64,000 nucleotides of DNA from Flavobacteriales bacterium (GTDB lineage: Bacteria > Bacteroidota > Bacteroidia > Flavobacteriales_E > Vicingaceae): the NCBI GenBank assembly GCA_013359255.1, contig JABWCF010000003.1, positions 62,001 through 126,000 on the forward strand, read 5' to 3'. Made by a program: the position numbers and the translations under genes. The notes under the pieces were generated by a model that saw only the letters and a list, made by a program, of their open reading frames with translations, had not been told where the DNA came from and did no database searches. The stretch's first letter is position 1, and every line of letters starts with the position of its first letter. Below, one piece after another: positions 36,826-46,470 of the stretch.

Positions 36826-37865
36826 GCCTTTCTTAAGGTAAAACTAAATACAGAACCTACATTCTGTTCACTTTTTACACTAATGGTTTGCTGATGAGCC
36901 TCTATAATATGTTTTACAATAGATAAACCTAAACCTGTTCCTCCACTAGTTCTGGAACGACTTTTATCGGCTCTGTAAAATCGTTCAAAAATACGAGGCA
37001 AGTGTTCTCCGGAAATTCCGATGCCATTGTCGTTTATCTCCACTAAAATATTTTCATCTAAATCATAAAAGGCCACTTGCGTTTGCCCATTTTCCTTACC
37101 GTATTTAATAGAATTTATAAAAAGGTTGGTTAGCACCTGAGTTATCCGGGCTTTATCAGCCATTACCCAAATAGGTTTATCAGAAGATTCTTTTAAAAAT
37201 ATTTTTATACTTCTTTCTTTTGCTTGTAATTCTGTTGAATTAATAACCTCTTTGGTTAAAGATAATAGATCTGTTTTTTCAATATTTAATGCGAGCCCAC
37301 CCGATTCTAATTTCGATATCATATCTAAATCTTCCACCAGAGCAATCATTCGTTCTACACTATTTTCGGTGCGTAATAAATAATCGCGGTTTATGGCAGG
37401 GTCATTCAGGCCTCCTTCCAAAAGTGTTAAAATATAACCCTGAATGTTGAATATAGGAGTTTTCAACTCGTGGGCCAGATTTCCAATAAATTCTCTGCGG
37501 TAAATTTCAAGTTTTTTTAATCGGTCAATTTCTTCCAGATTTCTGGAATGCCAGTCTATTACCTGTTTGTTTACATCATTGAGTATATCTTTTTCGAGAT
37601 TTAGATTGTGTAATTTATTCTTGGGGTCGATTCTAAGATTGTGTATGGTTTTATAGATTACTTTAATTTTATTGTACACAAATTTTTCTACTGCGGCTAA
37701 AATTAAAAAATAAGCAATCGTAAATGTGGAAAGAAAAATGGCAAACGTGTAATAGATGCGAAAATTATTTTGAAAGTAAAGCAGAATACTCAGTAAAACG
37801 GAAATAAAAAAGGCCAAGAGCAAAGCAACTATGAAGGCAAGCTTTCGGGGGGTAAAATTATTCAT
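36822..37865 (-). CDS. Sensor histidine kinase, PhoR-like
   Basis: A 347-residue membrane kinase: two closely spaced membrane helices (residues about 10-30 and 36-58) without a sizeable periplasmic sensor, a short linker, the phospho-acceptor box FIGNLAHELKTP (His near 133), N box NLFINSIKYG, and G boxes NDNGIGISGEHLPRIFERFYR and GGTGLGLSIVKHI. The domain layout fits PhoR-type kinases of Bacteroidota. It lies downstream of its likely response regulator. Confidence 0.9.
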   Translation of the reverse strand: MNNFTPRKLAFIVALLLAFFISVLLSILLYFQNNFRIYYTFAIFLSTFTIAYFLILAAVEKFVYNKIKVIYKTIHNLRIDPKNKLHNLNLEKDILNDVNKQVIDWHSRNLEEIDRLKKLEIYRREFIGNLAHELKTPIFNIQGYILTLLEGGLNDPAINRDYLLRTENSVERMIALVEDLDMISKLESGGLALNIEKTDLLSLTKEVINSTELQAKERSIKIFLKESSDKPIWVMADKARITQVLTNLFINSIKYGKENGQTQVAFYDLDENILVEINDNGIGISGEHLPRIFERFYRADKSRSRTSGGTGLGLSIVKHIIEAHQQTISVKSEQNVGSVFSFTLRKA

Positions 37866-37898
37866 TAGGCAAAGTTAATAAATTGCCTGTGATGGTTA

Positions 37899-38579
37899 TT
37901 ATAGTTCGAACTTATAACCTACACCCTTAATGGTTTTTATAAATTCATCGCCCAGTTTTTCTCTTAGTTTGCGAATGTGTACATCTATGGTACGGTCTCC
38001 CACAACTACTTCGCCCCCCCACACTTTATCTAAAATAACATCGCGGGTGTAAACTTTTCCGGGCTTAGACATGAGAAGAGCCAGTAATTCAAATTCTTTT
38101 TTAGGGAGGTTAAATTCTACCCCGTTTTTAGTCATGATATATTTTTCCCGATCAATTTGAATGGGGCCTACATTAATTTTAAGTTCAGGACTTTTCTCTT
38201 CTCCGCTTTTTCTTTTTAAAATAGCATTTACTCGGGAAATAAGCAAACGGGGTTTTATGGGTTTCGTTATATAGTCATCGGCCCCTGCATCGAAACCGGC
38301 AATTTGGGAATAATCTTCTCCACGTGCACTTAAAAAGGTAATAAATGTATTTTTAAGAGAGGGTATTTCTTTTAACTGATAACAGGTTTCAATACCATCC
38401 ATTTCGGGCATCATTACATCGAGAATAATTAATTCGGGTACTTCTCGCTTAGCAATTTCAACGGCATCTTTTCCGTTTAAAGCAGTAAAAACAGTGAATC
38501 CTTCTCTGTTTAAATTATAGCTCATAAATTCCAAAATATCGGGCTCATCATCTACCAATAATATTTTTGTTGTATTCAT
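37899..38579 (-). CDS. OmpR/PhoB-family response regulator
   Basis: A 226-residue regulator with an intact receiver (VDDEPD acidic pair, phospho-Asp in LIILDVMMPEMDG, Lys in YITKPI) and a C-terminal winged helix (VWGGEVVVGDRTIDVHIRKLREKLG). It is the partner of the histidine kinase gene 33 bp downstream. The similarity to PhoB suggests phosphate control; the sequence cannot prove it. Confidence 0.9.
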   Translation of the reverse strand: MNTTKILLVDDEPDILEFMSYNLNREGFTVFTALNGKDAVEIAKREVPELIILDVMMPEMDGIETCYQLKEIPSLKNTFITFLSARGEDYSQIAGFDAGADDYITKPIKPRLLISRVNAILKRKSGEEKSPELKINVGPIQIDREKYIMTKNGVEFNLPKKEFELLALLMSKPGKVYTRDVILDKVWGGEVVVGDRTIDVHIRKLREKLGDEFIKTIKGVGYKFEL

Positions 38580-38764
38580 AGTGAAATATTTATTTCCAAA
38601 ATTAAGATTATGTTATGCAGTAATACATTAAATCAATGTTACCATAATTTTAGCAATTTACAAAAGATGTGAATGAGCCGATGAGAATATATTGGATTTA
38701 TATGATTTTTATTGATTTCTCAAACAATGTATTTATTAAGAGTATATAAGAAAAGAGAGATAAT

Positions 38765-38794
38765 AAAAAGGCTGCCCAGATGGGCAGCCTTTTT
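38765..38794 (-). terminator. Terminator downstream of the beta-helix lipoprotein
   Basis: Perfect 10-bp stem AGGCTGCCCA / TGGGCAGCCT with a GA loop, A-run before and T-run after, so it can act in both directions. It separates the lipoprotein gene from the two-component pair. The rest of the gap (38580-38764) is AT-rich with no gene seen. Confidence 0.85.
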
Positions 38795-38812
38795 ATTCAA
38801 AAAAAACAACTA

Positions 38813-40234
38813 TTAGTACTCTGTATTTTGAGGATCCCAGTTAGTCCAAGAGCTTGTCCAGTTAGAAGACCCGAATGCACCTTTGTAAGAAACTTGTTCG
38901 AAAAATGTGCTTTGTAAATTAGTTGCAGCAAAGCTGGCTCCACTTAATAATGGCGAACCTCCTGATGGAATAAAGCTAGGATTAGTAAGGTTCCATGCGT
39001 TAGGAACCAATAGATTGGCATTATCGGCTTCTATACTATTTGCATATGCTGGAGTATTAAACCATGTAGAGATGTCCCAAGAACTTCCGCTGGCAACAGC
39101 TAAAGGAGTAGCACAACCTGAAATAATATTATTTCTGAATTGTAGTTCATCATTATCACTATTTGTTTCACAGGCAGAGCCATCTATTAATAACCCGGTT
39201 GGATAACCTGCCAGTAATGAATTGTAAATACAAGTTTTAGTATTTCTTCTAAGGTGTGCGGCTCTTTTGTATTGAGAGTTTATTGTAGTACCTGAAGTTT
39301 GTTTAGGACCAAATAAACTTACGTTAGAAAAAATAGAGTTTGTTATAGGAGTAGCCCCCGTGCCACTGGCATCATTATCTTGTTCAAAACCGTTAGAACC
39401 GGATTGGTCGGCTACGTTTGGATCGGTTAAAGCAAGCGCAAATTGTACTTTGCCGTTCCAACCGTTATCGCCATCAAAATTATCGTCCCAAGCACGGAAA
39501 GAAATAAGATGTTTTGCATTTACGGTTCCACCGAACCATTCGTAAGAATCATCTCCGCAATACGATACCTGAATATAATCTAGCTCAGTACCACTACCCA
39601 CACCACCCATGGTTAATCCATTAATTTCTTGGTTTGGTTGGAATGGAATTCCAGAAAATTCAATTCGTACATATTTTAATTTACCGGAGTTATCAGCCGC
39701 ATCGGGGCTGGCTCCTCCACCAAATGTAGCACCGGTTCCGCCTTCTACTACCCCTTCTCCTCCGGGTAGGTTTACAGGGCCTTTTCCACAAATAATAATT
39801 CCACCCCAATCGCCATAATCTCTTTGACCTTTGGGTTGATTAGATGTAAACACAATAGGTTCGTTGGCTGTACCAACCGCCATTAATTTAGCACCACGGT
39901 CTATAATTAAAGTTCCTTTAGAAGCTTTATCACCCACAATAACAGTTCCCGGTTCTATAGTTAACGTTACTCCGCTAGTAACAAATATAAATCCTTTTAA
40001 AATATATTTTTTTGTTTTTACCCAAGTAGTGCTGGCAGTAATGTTTGCTGTAACTTCCACTTCTTTTTCTTCGGGAATAGGATCTGGGTAAACACAAGAG
40101 CCATCGTCTTTTTTTGCTTTCGAATCGTAGTTGATTGCCTCTGCATCGGTGCAACCTTTTTTCTTACAAGAATAAAATCCGGCCGAAAGTGTAAGAGCCA
40201 GTGTAAGAATAAATAGTTTTTTTGTTGTTTTCAT
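38813..40234 (-). CDS. Exported beta-helix lipoprotein
   Basis: A 473-residue protein with a lipoprotein-like signal (Cys near 23, after SAGFYS) and the Bacteroidota motif GCTDAEAINYDSKAKKDDGS. The body is rich in Gly, Asn and short repeats (TLIIDRGAKL, GGIIICGKGPVNLPGG) as in right-handed parallel beta-helix surface proteins. ATG 40234 is used; an earlier in-frame ATG adds 12 residues before the signal. It lies directly downstream of a TonB receptor gene and is probably a surface partner of it. Confidence 0.75.
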   Translation of the reverse strand: MKTTKKLFILTLALTLSAGFYSCKKKGCTDAEAINYDSKAKKDDGSCVYPDPIPEEKEVEVTANITASTTWVKTKKYILKGFIFVTSGVTLTIEPGTVIVGDKASKGTLIIDRGAKLMAVGTANEPIVFTSNQPKGQRDYGDWGGIIICGKGPVNLPGGEGVVEGGTGATFGGGASPDAADNSGKLKYVRIEFSGIPFQPNQEINGLTMGGVGSGTELDYIQVSYCGDDSYEWFGGTVNAKHLISFRAWDDNFDGDNGWNGKVQFALALTDPNVADQSGSNGFEQDNDASGTGATPITNSIFSNVSLFGPKQTSGTTINSQYKRAAHLRRNTKTCIYNSLLAGYPTGLLIDGSACETNSDNDELQFRNNIISGCATPLAVASGSSWDISTWFNTPAYANSIEADNANLLVPNAWNLTNPSFIPSGGSPLLSGASFAATNLQSTFFEQVSYKGAFGSSNWTSSWTNWDPQNTEY

Positions 40235-40357
40235 ACCATTTTTTTTATAGATTAATTTTATGCAAAGCAACTTATCGAATGTTAAACGCTCGGTTGATTT
40301 TGTTTATCGTTCTATTAATAAAACCACTTGTAGTTTAACGAAATGTTAGCTTTCCGT

Positions 40358-43177
40358 TTAAAATTTTGCGTTTACTCCCAACGTGAAGTATGTGCCTCGT
40401 TTAAATTCCATCACGGTTTCATCGCGGTTATCGAGCAGTCCATTTTCGTTAGAATCTTGTAACAACCAAACCCGATTGTTTAGAATATCTTGAATACTAA
40501 TTTTTACCGAAAAGTGCTTTCCGATGCCCTTAGAAATATTTAAATCAACTACATTGCGTGGCATTTCATATATGTCGGGTGTTCCAAATGTACCTACCGC
40601 AAAAATTCGTTTTCCTATCACATTGTATAATGCATTTATTTGTAACTGCGATTCTTTATTATCATAATAAATACCGGTATTTATAATATATGGCGACTGA
40701 CCCATCATGGGTCGATTGTTTTGCTGACCAATGGCTTTGCTTCCTAATTCTACTTCGCTAATAATGTAAGAAGCATTAATGAGTAGACTAAAATCCTGTA
40801 GAAATTTCTGGGTAAAAACTTCCTGCATCGATTTTCTTATTTCTACTTCGGCTCCAATACTTTTAGCAAATGCTGCATTATCGAAAGTAAAATTTCTGGT
40901 TCCTCCAGAACCGGAGCCGGGAACAAAAAACATTTCGATGGGGTTTAAAAAGTATTTATAAAAAGCTCCTACCGAAATAATTTCGCTGGGGGTAGGATAA
41001 AATTCCCAACGAAAATCGGCATTGTGAATGGTAGCAATGAGCAAACTGTCGTTTCCATACAACACATTATTGAAATTAAAATCGTAATAAGCGAAGGGAG
41101 CCAGTTCTCTAAATTCGGGTCGGTTTACCGATTGAAAATAGGCTAAACGCAACATTGATTTTTCGGTTAAATTATACCCTATGTTTGCCGAAGGCAGTAT
41201 GCTTAAAACAGGATTGTTTACAATTACCGGTTTGTTTGAATAAGATTTGCTGGAAAGTTCCTGCGTATTGTGTTCGGCTCTTGCCCCAAAGGTAAAATTA
41301 AGTTTAGGAGTAAAAGGGATAGAGGCTCCAACATATCCGGCAAGTAGCGTATTAAAAGCGTTATAACTATCTGTAGGGTTTGTTCCTTCTTGTATTTTGA
41401 ATCCGGTAGAATCGTTAATATTTTTAGAAGAAAAAATTTCATCGAGTGGCAATAAAATTAAATCTTGATTAAACTGAGAACCTCGTGAACGACCATAGGA
41501 CATCCAGCGTGCATTAAACATGCGAGCTTTATCTTCGAAATAAAATCCGGTTCTTATTTTAGGTAACAAATCTTCTGATTTTACTTTTATGGCATGTTCA
41601 ATATCTACACTTGCCGTAATTACATTTTCGGAAAGATTGGAATAAAATCGTCCGGCATCGAGGCTTGATGCAGCGGGAGCAATAACCACCTGAAAGGGCA
41701 CATTATCTTCAGTAGTTTCAATATTTCGAACCGTGCGTATTCTTCTAAAGTCAGGTTCTTGAGAAAGTGCTGTAGAAAAACCGGCTAACCATTGTATTTT
41801 TGTTTGGTCGTTATTTAATTCGTGAGTTCCAGCAAACTGCCCGTTGTATATGGTTCTTTGCTGGTAGCGGTAGGCATAATTCTGCACCTGAAAACCCTCT
41901 TCTAAATTTTTTCCGAAACGCATGGTGGTTTGGTTTTGTCCCACCTGATTAAATAAATTTCGAAATTCTATTTTGTGTTTCGCATTAATTAAAGCAGTCC
42001 AGTTGTGCATTACCCCAATGCGTACAGAGTTAATGTAATTTTTATCGTTATATGAAAAAATAGTATCGCTGCGTTTGGCAATGGTATCGTAGGTGTTATA
42101 GCCCATAGTATTGGCTTCGTAAAATTCGTTAGCTAGGGTATAGTTAATAGCCGTTATTGTACCTATACTGTATTTTTCTTTTTTAAATTGAGTGCCATAC
42201 ATTAGGTTTAAACGTTGGTCTGGAAGGGCTGTAGTTTCTACTACTTTCCAGTTGTTAGGCAACATTTTGCCATACTTTTCTATTAATTTGGGGTCATCAA
42301 TTTTTGATAAATTTCTTCTTGAAAAGCCATCGGGTAAAGCTCTCAGACCGTTATCAAATCCTAAAAAATCGGTGTTGCTTTTTTCGCTGGTATAGGCTTC
42401 ATTAAAGGTAGTTTGTGCTCTATACGAAGTAGAATACCCGAGATTAAAAATGGTAGAATCAGGAATTCCTTTAGTAAATACTTTAATGACTCCACCGGCA
42501 AATTCACCGGGTAATTCGGGGGCTCCGGTTTTATAAATTAAAATTCTATCGAGCACTCCACTAGGTAAAATATCAAATGAAAATGCTTTACGGTCGCTCT
42601 CTAAACTAGGCGTAAGTCCTCCATTAAGTAAAACAGAATTATATCTTTCACTTAATCCGCGTACCATTACAAATTTATTGTTCATAATGGTTACTCCGGG
42701 TATTCTCCGAATCACATCAGATGCGGTACGGTCTTGCGTTTTCAAAATTTGTTCGCTGGAAACACCCGAAACTACTTGTTCGGCTTGTTTCATTTCCATC
42801 ATCACAGCCGTTTCGGTGTGTGTTACTTTAGTTTCGGTTATTACAAACTCATTCATATTAATCATACTTTCTTTGAGCTGTATATTTACCTTTTTGGTTT
42901 CGCCCGAAGTAAAGTTTAGTTTCAACGTATCGGTATTGTATCCGATAAACGAAACCAAAATATTTTGTTTGCCCGATGGGATGTTTTTCAGGGTAAAGTT
43001 TCCGTCAAAATCGCAAGAGGTGCCTATGGCTGTGCCCGGTATAACTATGGCTGCACCCGGCAAGGATTGTTTGGTTTTATAATCGGTAATGTTTCCTTGG
43101 AGTGTGGCGTTTTGTGCTTGAACTATAGCAACAGTTGTTGTAAGAAAAAGTATAAAAGATAATCTTGTTTTATTCAT
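40358..43177 (-). CDS. TonB-dependent receptor with carboxypeptidase-like domain
   Basis: A 939-residue outer-membrane receptor: signal peptide (residues 1-21), carboxypeptidase-regulatory-like domain (about 24-108, LQGNITDYKTKQSLPGAAIVIPG), plug (about 130-250, DVIRRIPGVTIMNNKFVMVRGLSERYNSVLLN in part) and a 22-strand barrel ending in an aromatic residue. No SusD partner is nearby; the adjacent beta-helix lipoprotein takes that position. The ligand is unknown; the PhoB-like neighbours make a phosphorus-containing substrate a reasonable guess only. Confidence 0.88.
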   Translation of the reverse strand: MNKTRLSFILFLTTTVAIVQAQNATLQGNITDYKTKQSLPGAAIVIPGTAIGTSCDFDGNFTLKNIPSGKQNILVSFIGYNTDTLKLNFTSGETKKVNIQLKESMINMNEFVITETKVTHTETAVMMEMKQAEQVVSGVSSEQILKTQDRTASDVIRRIPGVTIMNNKFVMVRGLSERYNSVLLNGGLTPSLESDRKAFSFDILPSGVLDRILIYKTGAPELPGEFAGGVIKVFTKGIPDSTIFNLGYSTSYRAQTTFNEAYTSEKSNTDFLGFDNGLRALPDGFSRRNLSKIDDPKLIEKYGKMLPNNWKVVETTALPDQRLNLMYGTQFKKEKYSIGTITAINYTLANEFYEANTMGYNTYDTIAKRSDTIFSYNDKNYINSVRIGVMHNWTALINAKHKIEFRNLFNQVGQNQTTMRFGKNLEEGFQVQNYAYRYQQRTIYNGQFAGTHELNNDQTKIQWLAGFSTALSQEPDFRRIRTVRNIETTEDNVPFQVVIAPAASSLDAGRFYSNLSENVITASVDIEHAIKVKSEDLLPKIRTGFYFEDKARMFNARWMSYGRSRGSQFNQDLILLPLDEIFSSKNINDSTGFKIQEGTNPTDSYNAFNTLLAGYVGASIPFTPKLNFTFGARAEHNTQELSSKSYSNKPVIVNNPVLSILPSANIGYNLTEKSMLRLAYFQSVNRPEFRELAPFAYYDFNFNNVLYGNDSLLIATIHNADFRWEFYPTPSEIISVGAFYKYFLNPIEMFFVPGSGSGGTRNFTFDNAAFAKSIGAEVEIRKSMQEVFTQKFLQDFSLLINASYIISEVELGSKAIGQQNNRPMMGQSPYIINTGIYYDNKESQLQINALYNVIGKRIFAVGTFGTPDIYEMPRNVVDLNISKGIGKHFSVKISIQDILNNRVWLLQDSNENGLLDNRDETVMEFKRGTYFTLGVNAKF

Positions 43178-43224
43178 TACGTATTAAATTATAATGCAAA
43201 ATGAAACTTTGAATAATACGTATT

Positions 43225-43251
43225 TGTTAGTGATATATTAAATCATTGTTA
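43225..43251. promoter_or_regulatory. TGTTA direct repeats with 11-bp period, upstream of the TonB receptor
   Basis: TGTTA at 43225, TATTA at 43236 and TGTTA at 43247 are spaced exactly 11 bp, like PhoB-type operators (direct repeats 11 bp apart). They lie 48-74 bp upstream of the receptor start. Confidence 0.5.
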
Positions 43252-43959
43252 AGCTAAAACGGATTTATTTAATAAATCTTCTTCCAACTTATACCCTACC
43301 CCTTTTACCGTTTTAATTACTTCATCGCCTAGTTTTTCTCTTATTTTTCTAATGTGTACATCAATGGTTCGGCCTATTTGTTTATATTCTTTTTTCCAAA
43401 TAGTTTGCACAATTTCATCGCGAGAAAAAACTTTTCCGGGTTTGGTAGTAAGCAACAACAGTATTTCAAATTCTTTACGTGGCAAAAAAATAAATTCGTT
43501 GTTTTTTAAAATGCTGTAGTGTTCTATATTAATTACCATTTGATTTGAAAAATGAATCAGATGTTCCTCTTGTGTTGTATTTTTTAATCTTTTCAGCAGG
43601 GCATTTATACGACTTACCAAAAGTTTAGTGCGTATAGGTTTTTTGATATAATCATCGGCACCGGCTTTGAAACATTCGATTTGCAGATAGTCTTCGGTGT
43701 TGGGCGAGTGAATAATAAGTATGGTATTGTTAAAGATTTCTTTTTTTCTTATTTCTATACATTGTTCTACCACATCGGTTTGATCTGCATCAGAAAAAAT
43801 ATCTAAAATAAATAGATGAGGAGGATGAAGTAACGCTTTTTCATTCGCCTCTTTAATGCTCGAAATCTGAAAAATATTGAAATCATTAGCCATTAAGTTA
43901 TTGCTTAACTCAAACAATGAATCGGTGTTTTTATTATAGAGGAATATGGTATAACTCAT
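43249..43959 (-). CDS. OmpR-family response regulator with degenerate acidic pocket
   Basis: A 236-residue protein with a receiver and a winged helix (IWKKEYKQIGRTIDVHIRKIREKLGDEV). The usual Asp-Asp pair after strand 1 is replaced by Asn-Lys-Asn (FLYNKNTD); the phospho-Asp (FILDIF) and Lys (DYIKKPI) remain. Mg2+ binding, and so phosphorylation, is doubtful. No kinase is adjacent, while the PhoB-like paralogue at 37899 is complete. It lies upstream of the TonB receptor and is likely its local regulator. Confidence 0.88.
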   Translation of the reverse strand: MSYTIFLYNKNTDSLFELSNNLMANDFNIFQISSIKEANEKALLHPPHLFILDIFSDADQTDVVEQCIEIRKKEIFNNTILIIHSPNTEDYLQIECFKAGADDYIKKPIRTKLLVSRINALLKRLKNTTQEEHLIHFSNQMVINIEHYSILKNNEFIFLPRKEFEILLLLTTKPGKVFSRDEIVQTIWKKEYKQIGRTIDVHIRKIREKLGDEVIKTVKGVGYKLEEDLLNKSVLA

Positions 43960-44067
43960 TTCAAACCATTAATAATGGCCGAAATTAGTGTGGTTGTCTA
44001 ATAATGACGTTAAGGCTTTTTTATGATACTATTAAGAAAACCAAAAGGGAATGTAAATAAAACGTAA

Positions 44068-44526
44068 TTAGTATGTGCGCTGAGAAATCAATTCGTTTTT
44101 TTCATTCCACTCGTACCAGATACCCGTTTTTTCTCCAAGGGTATATTCCATCTCAAAACGCTTTTTCCCGTTTGCATCCCATACCATCCATTTACCGTGT
44201 TTTTTTCCTAACTCATATTCGGCACTGGCCGTGTGTTTACCTTCTTCATTATAGCGTTCCCATTTGCCGTGTTTTTCGCCAAGCAGGTATTGTCCTTTTT
44301 CCATTAGTTTTCCGTTTGCAAAATAAAATAGGGCAGGGCCATTTAGTTTTCCGTTTTCTACGGTATATTCGGCACGGGTATTTTTATTGCTAAAATAGGT
44401 ATAAAATTTACCGTTGAACAAGCTGCCATCAGCATTATACAATAGCCCATCGGATTCGCTGTGTTGTTGCCCAAGTGCCGCAAAACTTACTAATGTGGCA
44501 AAAAGGAATATCATTGCGTTTTTCAT
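44068..44526 (-). CDS. MORN-repeat YwqK-family exported protein
   Basis: A 152-residue protein with a signal peptide (cut after AALGQ) and about five MORN_2-type repeats of the form NGKLxxKGxYxxGxKHGKWxxY. Family proteins are often labelled YwqK antitoxin without proof. No toxin gene is adjacent. Confidence 0.75.
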   Translation of the reverse strand: MKNAMIFLFATLVSFAALGQQHSESDGLLYNADGSLFNGKFYTYFSNKNTRAEYTVENGKLNGPALFYFANGKLMEKGQYLLGEKHGKWERYNEEGKHTASAEYELGKKHGKWMVWDANGKKRFEMEYTLGEKTGIWYEWNEKNELISQRTY

Positions 44527-44557
44527 AATCGTAGCATTTTGTGTTGTATAACGACAA

Positions 44558-44598
44558 TGTTATACAAATGTTACGATAATGTTATTAAGCCTATGTTA
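44558..44598. promoter_or_regulatory. TGTTA direct repeats with 11-bp period
   Basis: TGTTA at 44558, 44569 and 44580 with exact 11-bp spacing, plus a further copy at 44594. The run lies 32-72 bp upstream of the MORN-repeat gene. It has the same form as the run at 43225, suggesting a common OmpR/PhoB-family regulator. Confidence 0.6.
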
Positions 44599-44602
44599 AA
44601 TT

Positions 44603-44932
44603 TTAATTTTGTGTTAAGGGGAGGTCTATTTTGTAAGTGGCCTGTTTTTGTATTTCTACCGAAAATACTTGCTTTAGCTGGTAAGAAACGCTATTTATGC
44701 ATAGAGAATATTTTCCGGGTTTAAGGTTAGGTATTTCAAAATTTCCGTCAAAATCAGAATAGGTTATAATGTTTGTTCCTTCTATTTTAATTTCCACTCC
44801 TGCTAAAAGTTCTTGTGTGTAGCTATCTACTATTCTGCCTTTAACCATCGAGGTAGCCGCTTTATCATTACCATTGCCAGCCGTTACTGCAAAAGGGAGA
44901 AAGATGAGAAGAAAATAAAATACTTTTTTCAT
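44603..44932 (-). CDS. Single carboxypeptidase-regulatory-like domain protein
   Basis: A 109-residue protein with a signal peptide (residues 1-18) followed by one CarboxypepD_reg-like domain (VKGRIVDSYTQELLAGVEIKIEG, then SDFDGNFEIPNLKPGKYSLCI). It resembles the N-terminal domain of TonB receptors without the receptor. It may be a stand-alone domain or a remnant; the ORF is complete with its own start and stop. Confidence 0.7.
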   Translation of the reverse strand: MKKVFYFLLIFLPFAVTAGNGNDKAATSMVKGRIVDSYTQELLAGVEIKIEGTNIITYSDFDGNFEIPNLKPGKYSLCINSVSYQLKQVFSVEIQKQATYKIDLPLTQN

Positions 44933-45011
44933 GAAAACAAAGTTACTCGGACAAGCTACATTTGCTGCTTTTTGGAGTTTATGCTTTCTTTATACTTGTG
45001 TTAATTTAATA

Positions 45012-45650
45012 TTAATAAGAGGCGATTTGCCTCAGCAATTCGGTTTCTATTTCGTGTTTGCCTTCGAAAGGGTGTTCTGTGTAGTTGATACCTAATGAAG
45101 TGAGAAGTGTTTTTTGTTCTTCTGTTTTTTCAGAACTGATATAGGAATCGTTACTTGCCGAAACAAGATGTACATTTTTCCATTGCTTTTGTCCTTTGTA
45201 AAGTGGCATATCGGCAGGGAACGTACCGCACCATAAAATAATTTGTTGGGCATTTATTTCGGATTGTGCGTACCAACGGCACAATGCCGATACCCCTTGC
45301 GAAAAACCCAACAACCTTATAGCACAAGATTTGGGTGCATTTACAAGAATGTGTTTGCTCAATGTATTGAGATAAAAAATATAATCGGCAATTTCGTTTT
45401 CACGCTCTTCTTTAGTCATCCAGCTTGCCCCCACTTTTCCGGAAACTCCGTTTACGTATGCTCTGGATAAGGCTTCGGGGGCCACAATAAAAGCAGTATC
45501 GTTCTTCAACTCTTTAAATTGTTTTATAAAAAAACGGGCACTCTGCATGTAGCCGTGCAATACTATCCAAATGGTTTTTGTGTTGTGGTTCAGTTCGCCA
45601 AGAGTATAATAACGAGCAGTTCGTTGTGTGGTAAAGTGTTCTTCTTTCAT
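45012..45650 (-). CDS. Alpha/beta hydrolase, carboxylesterase-like
   Basis: A 212-residue protein with a nucleophile elbow LGFSQGVSAL (GxSxG), a candidate Asp in VSASNDSYISS and the His in FEGKHEIETELL. The layout fits the phospholipase/carboxylesterase (DLH-like) family. The substrate is unknown. No signal peptide is seen. Confidence 0.75.
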   Translation of the reverse strand: MKEEHFTTQRTARYYTLGELNHNTKTIWIVLHGYMQSARFFIKQFKELKNDTAFIVAPEALSRAYVNGVSGKVGASWMTKEERENEIADYIFYLNTLSKHILVNAPKSCAIRLLGFSQGVSALCRWYAQSEINAQQIILWCGTFPADMPLYKGQKQWKNVHLVSASNDSYISSEKTEEQKTLLTSLGINYTEHPFEGKHEIETELLRQIASY

Positions 45651-45691
45651 CTTGTATTTTAGTTAACTTCGCTTTTACAAAATTCATTAAA

Positions 45692-46402
45692 ATGCGTTTG
45701 ATACTTCCCTTTTTACTTCTTAATCTTTTACAAAATTCTTGGGCACAAAAAACAGCACAAGATTTTTTCGACATTGCTTATAAAGAATATTACAATCAGC
45801 AATACAATAATTCATTAGCCAATTATACCCGTTCGATAAAACTAGATAAACATAACGAAAAAGCTTGGTATAACCGAGGCTTAACCCATTATGCCCTAAA
45901 AGAATACCGCTATGCTGTAAAGGATTATTCTAAAGCGATTAAATTAAAAAAAGATTATGTTAATGCATACATAAACAGAGGGATTTCTTACATAGAACTA
46001 AAGGAATATAAAGAAGCTATTACCGATTTTAACAATGCTATTCGTTTAGATGAAAACGCCTATTTGGCCTGGTATAATAAAGGGATTTGTTATTACCGCG
46101 AAAAAAATTATACCGATGCTGAAACCTGTTTTAATGAAACCCTTAAGCTAAAACCCGCTTACGCATACGCTATGTTTTACAAAGGATTGGTATATTATGA
46201 AAAAGGGATTTTTGCAAATGGTGTTGACCAGTTTACCTTGGCTATTAAACACATGAAAGAAGAAGCCGGCACTGCCTACTACAACCGTGGTCTTTGTTAC
46301 CGAGGAATGGAACTGTTTGAAGAAGCTTGTAAAGATTTTAAAACTTCTTTAGAAAAAGGTTATGAAAAGGCTCAGGTAATGATAGATAATACTTGCGAAT
46401 GA
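45692..46402 (+). CDS. Exported TPR-repeat protein
   Basis: A 236-residue protein with a signal peptide (cut after NSWAQ) and about six tetratricopeptide repeats (residues about 25-225), each with the A-x-x-x-Y-x-N-R-G pattern, as in KAWYNRGLTHYALKEYRYAVKDY. Likely a periplasmic scaffold. It is the last ordinary chromosomal gene before the cassette array. Confidence 0.85.
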   Translation: MRLILPFLLLNLLQNSWAQKTAQDFFDIAYKEYYNQQYNNSLANYTRSIKLDKHNEKAWYNRGLTHYALKEYRYAVKDYSKAIKLKKDYVNAYINRGISYIELKEYKEAITDFNNAIRLDENAYLAWYNKGICYYREKNYTDAETCFNETLKLKPAYAYAMFYKGLVYYEKGIFANGVDQFTLAIKHMKEEAGTAYYNRGLCYRGMELFEEACKDFKTSLEKGYEKAQVMIDNTCE

Positions 46403-46470
46403 GATTTTACTATTGTTCGAATTTGTTTCTAATTTTTAAAATGAATACATTTACTAGCGGTAAATAATAT

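Noticed and set aside
44068-44526. YwqK antitoxin of a toxin-antitoxin pair
   Set aside because: The name is a database label; the protein is exported and no toxin gene is adjacent.
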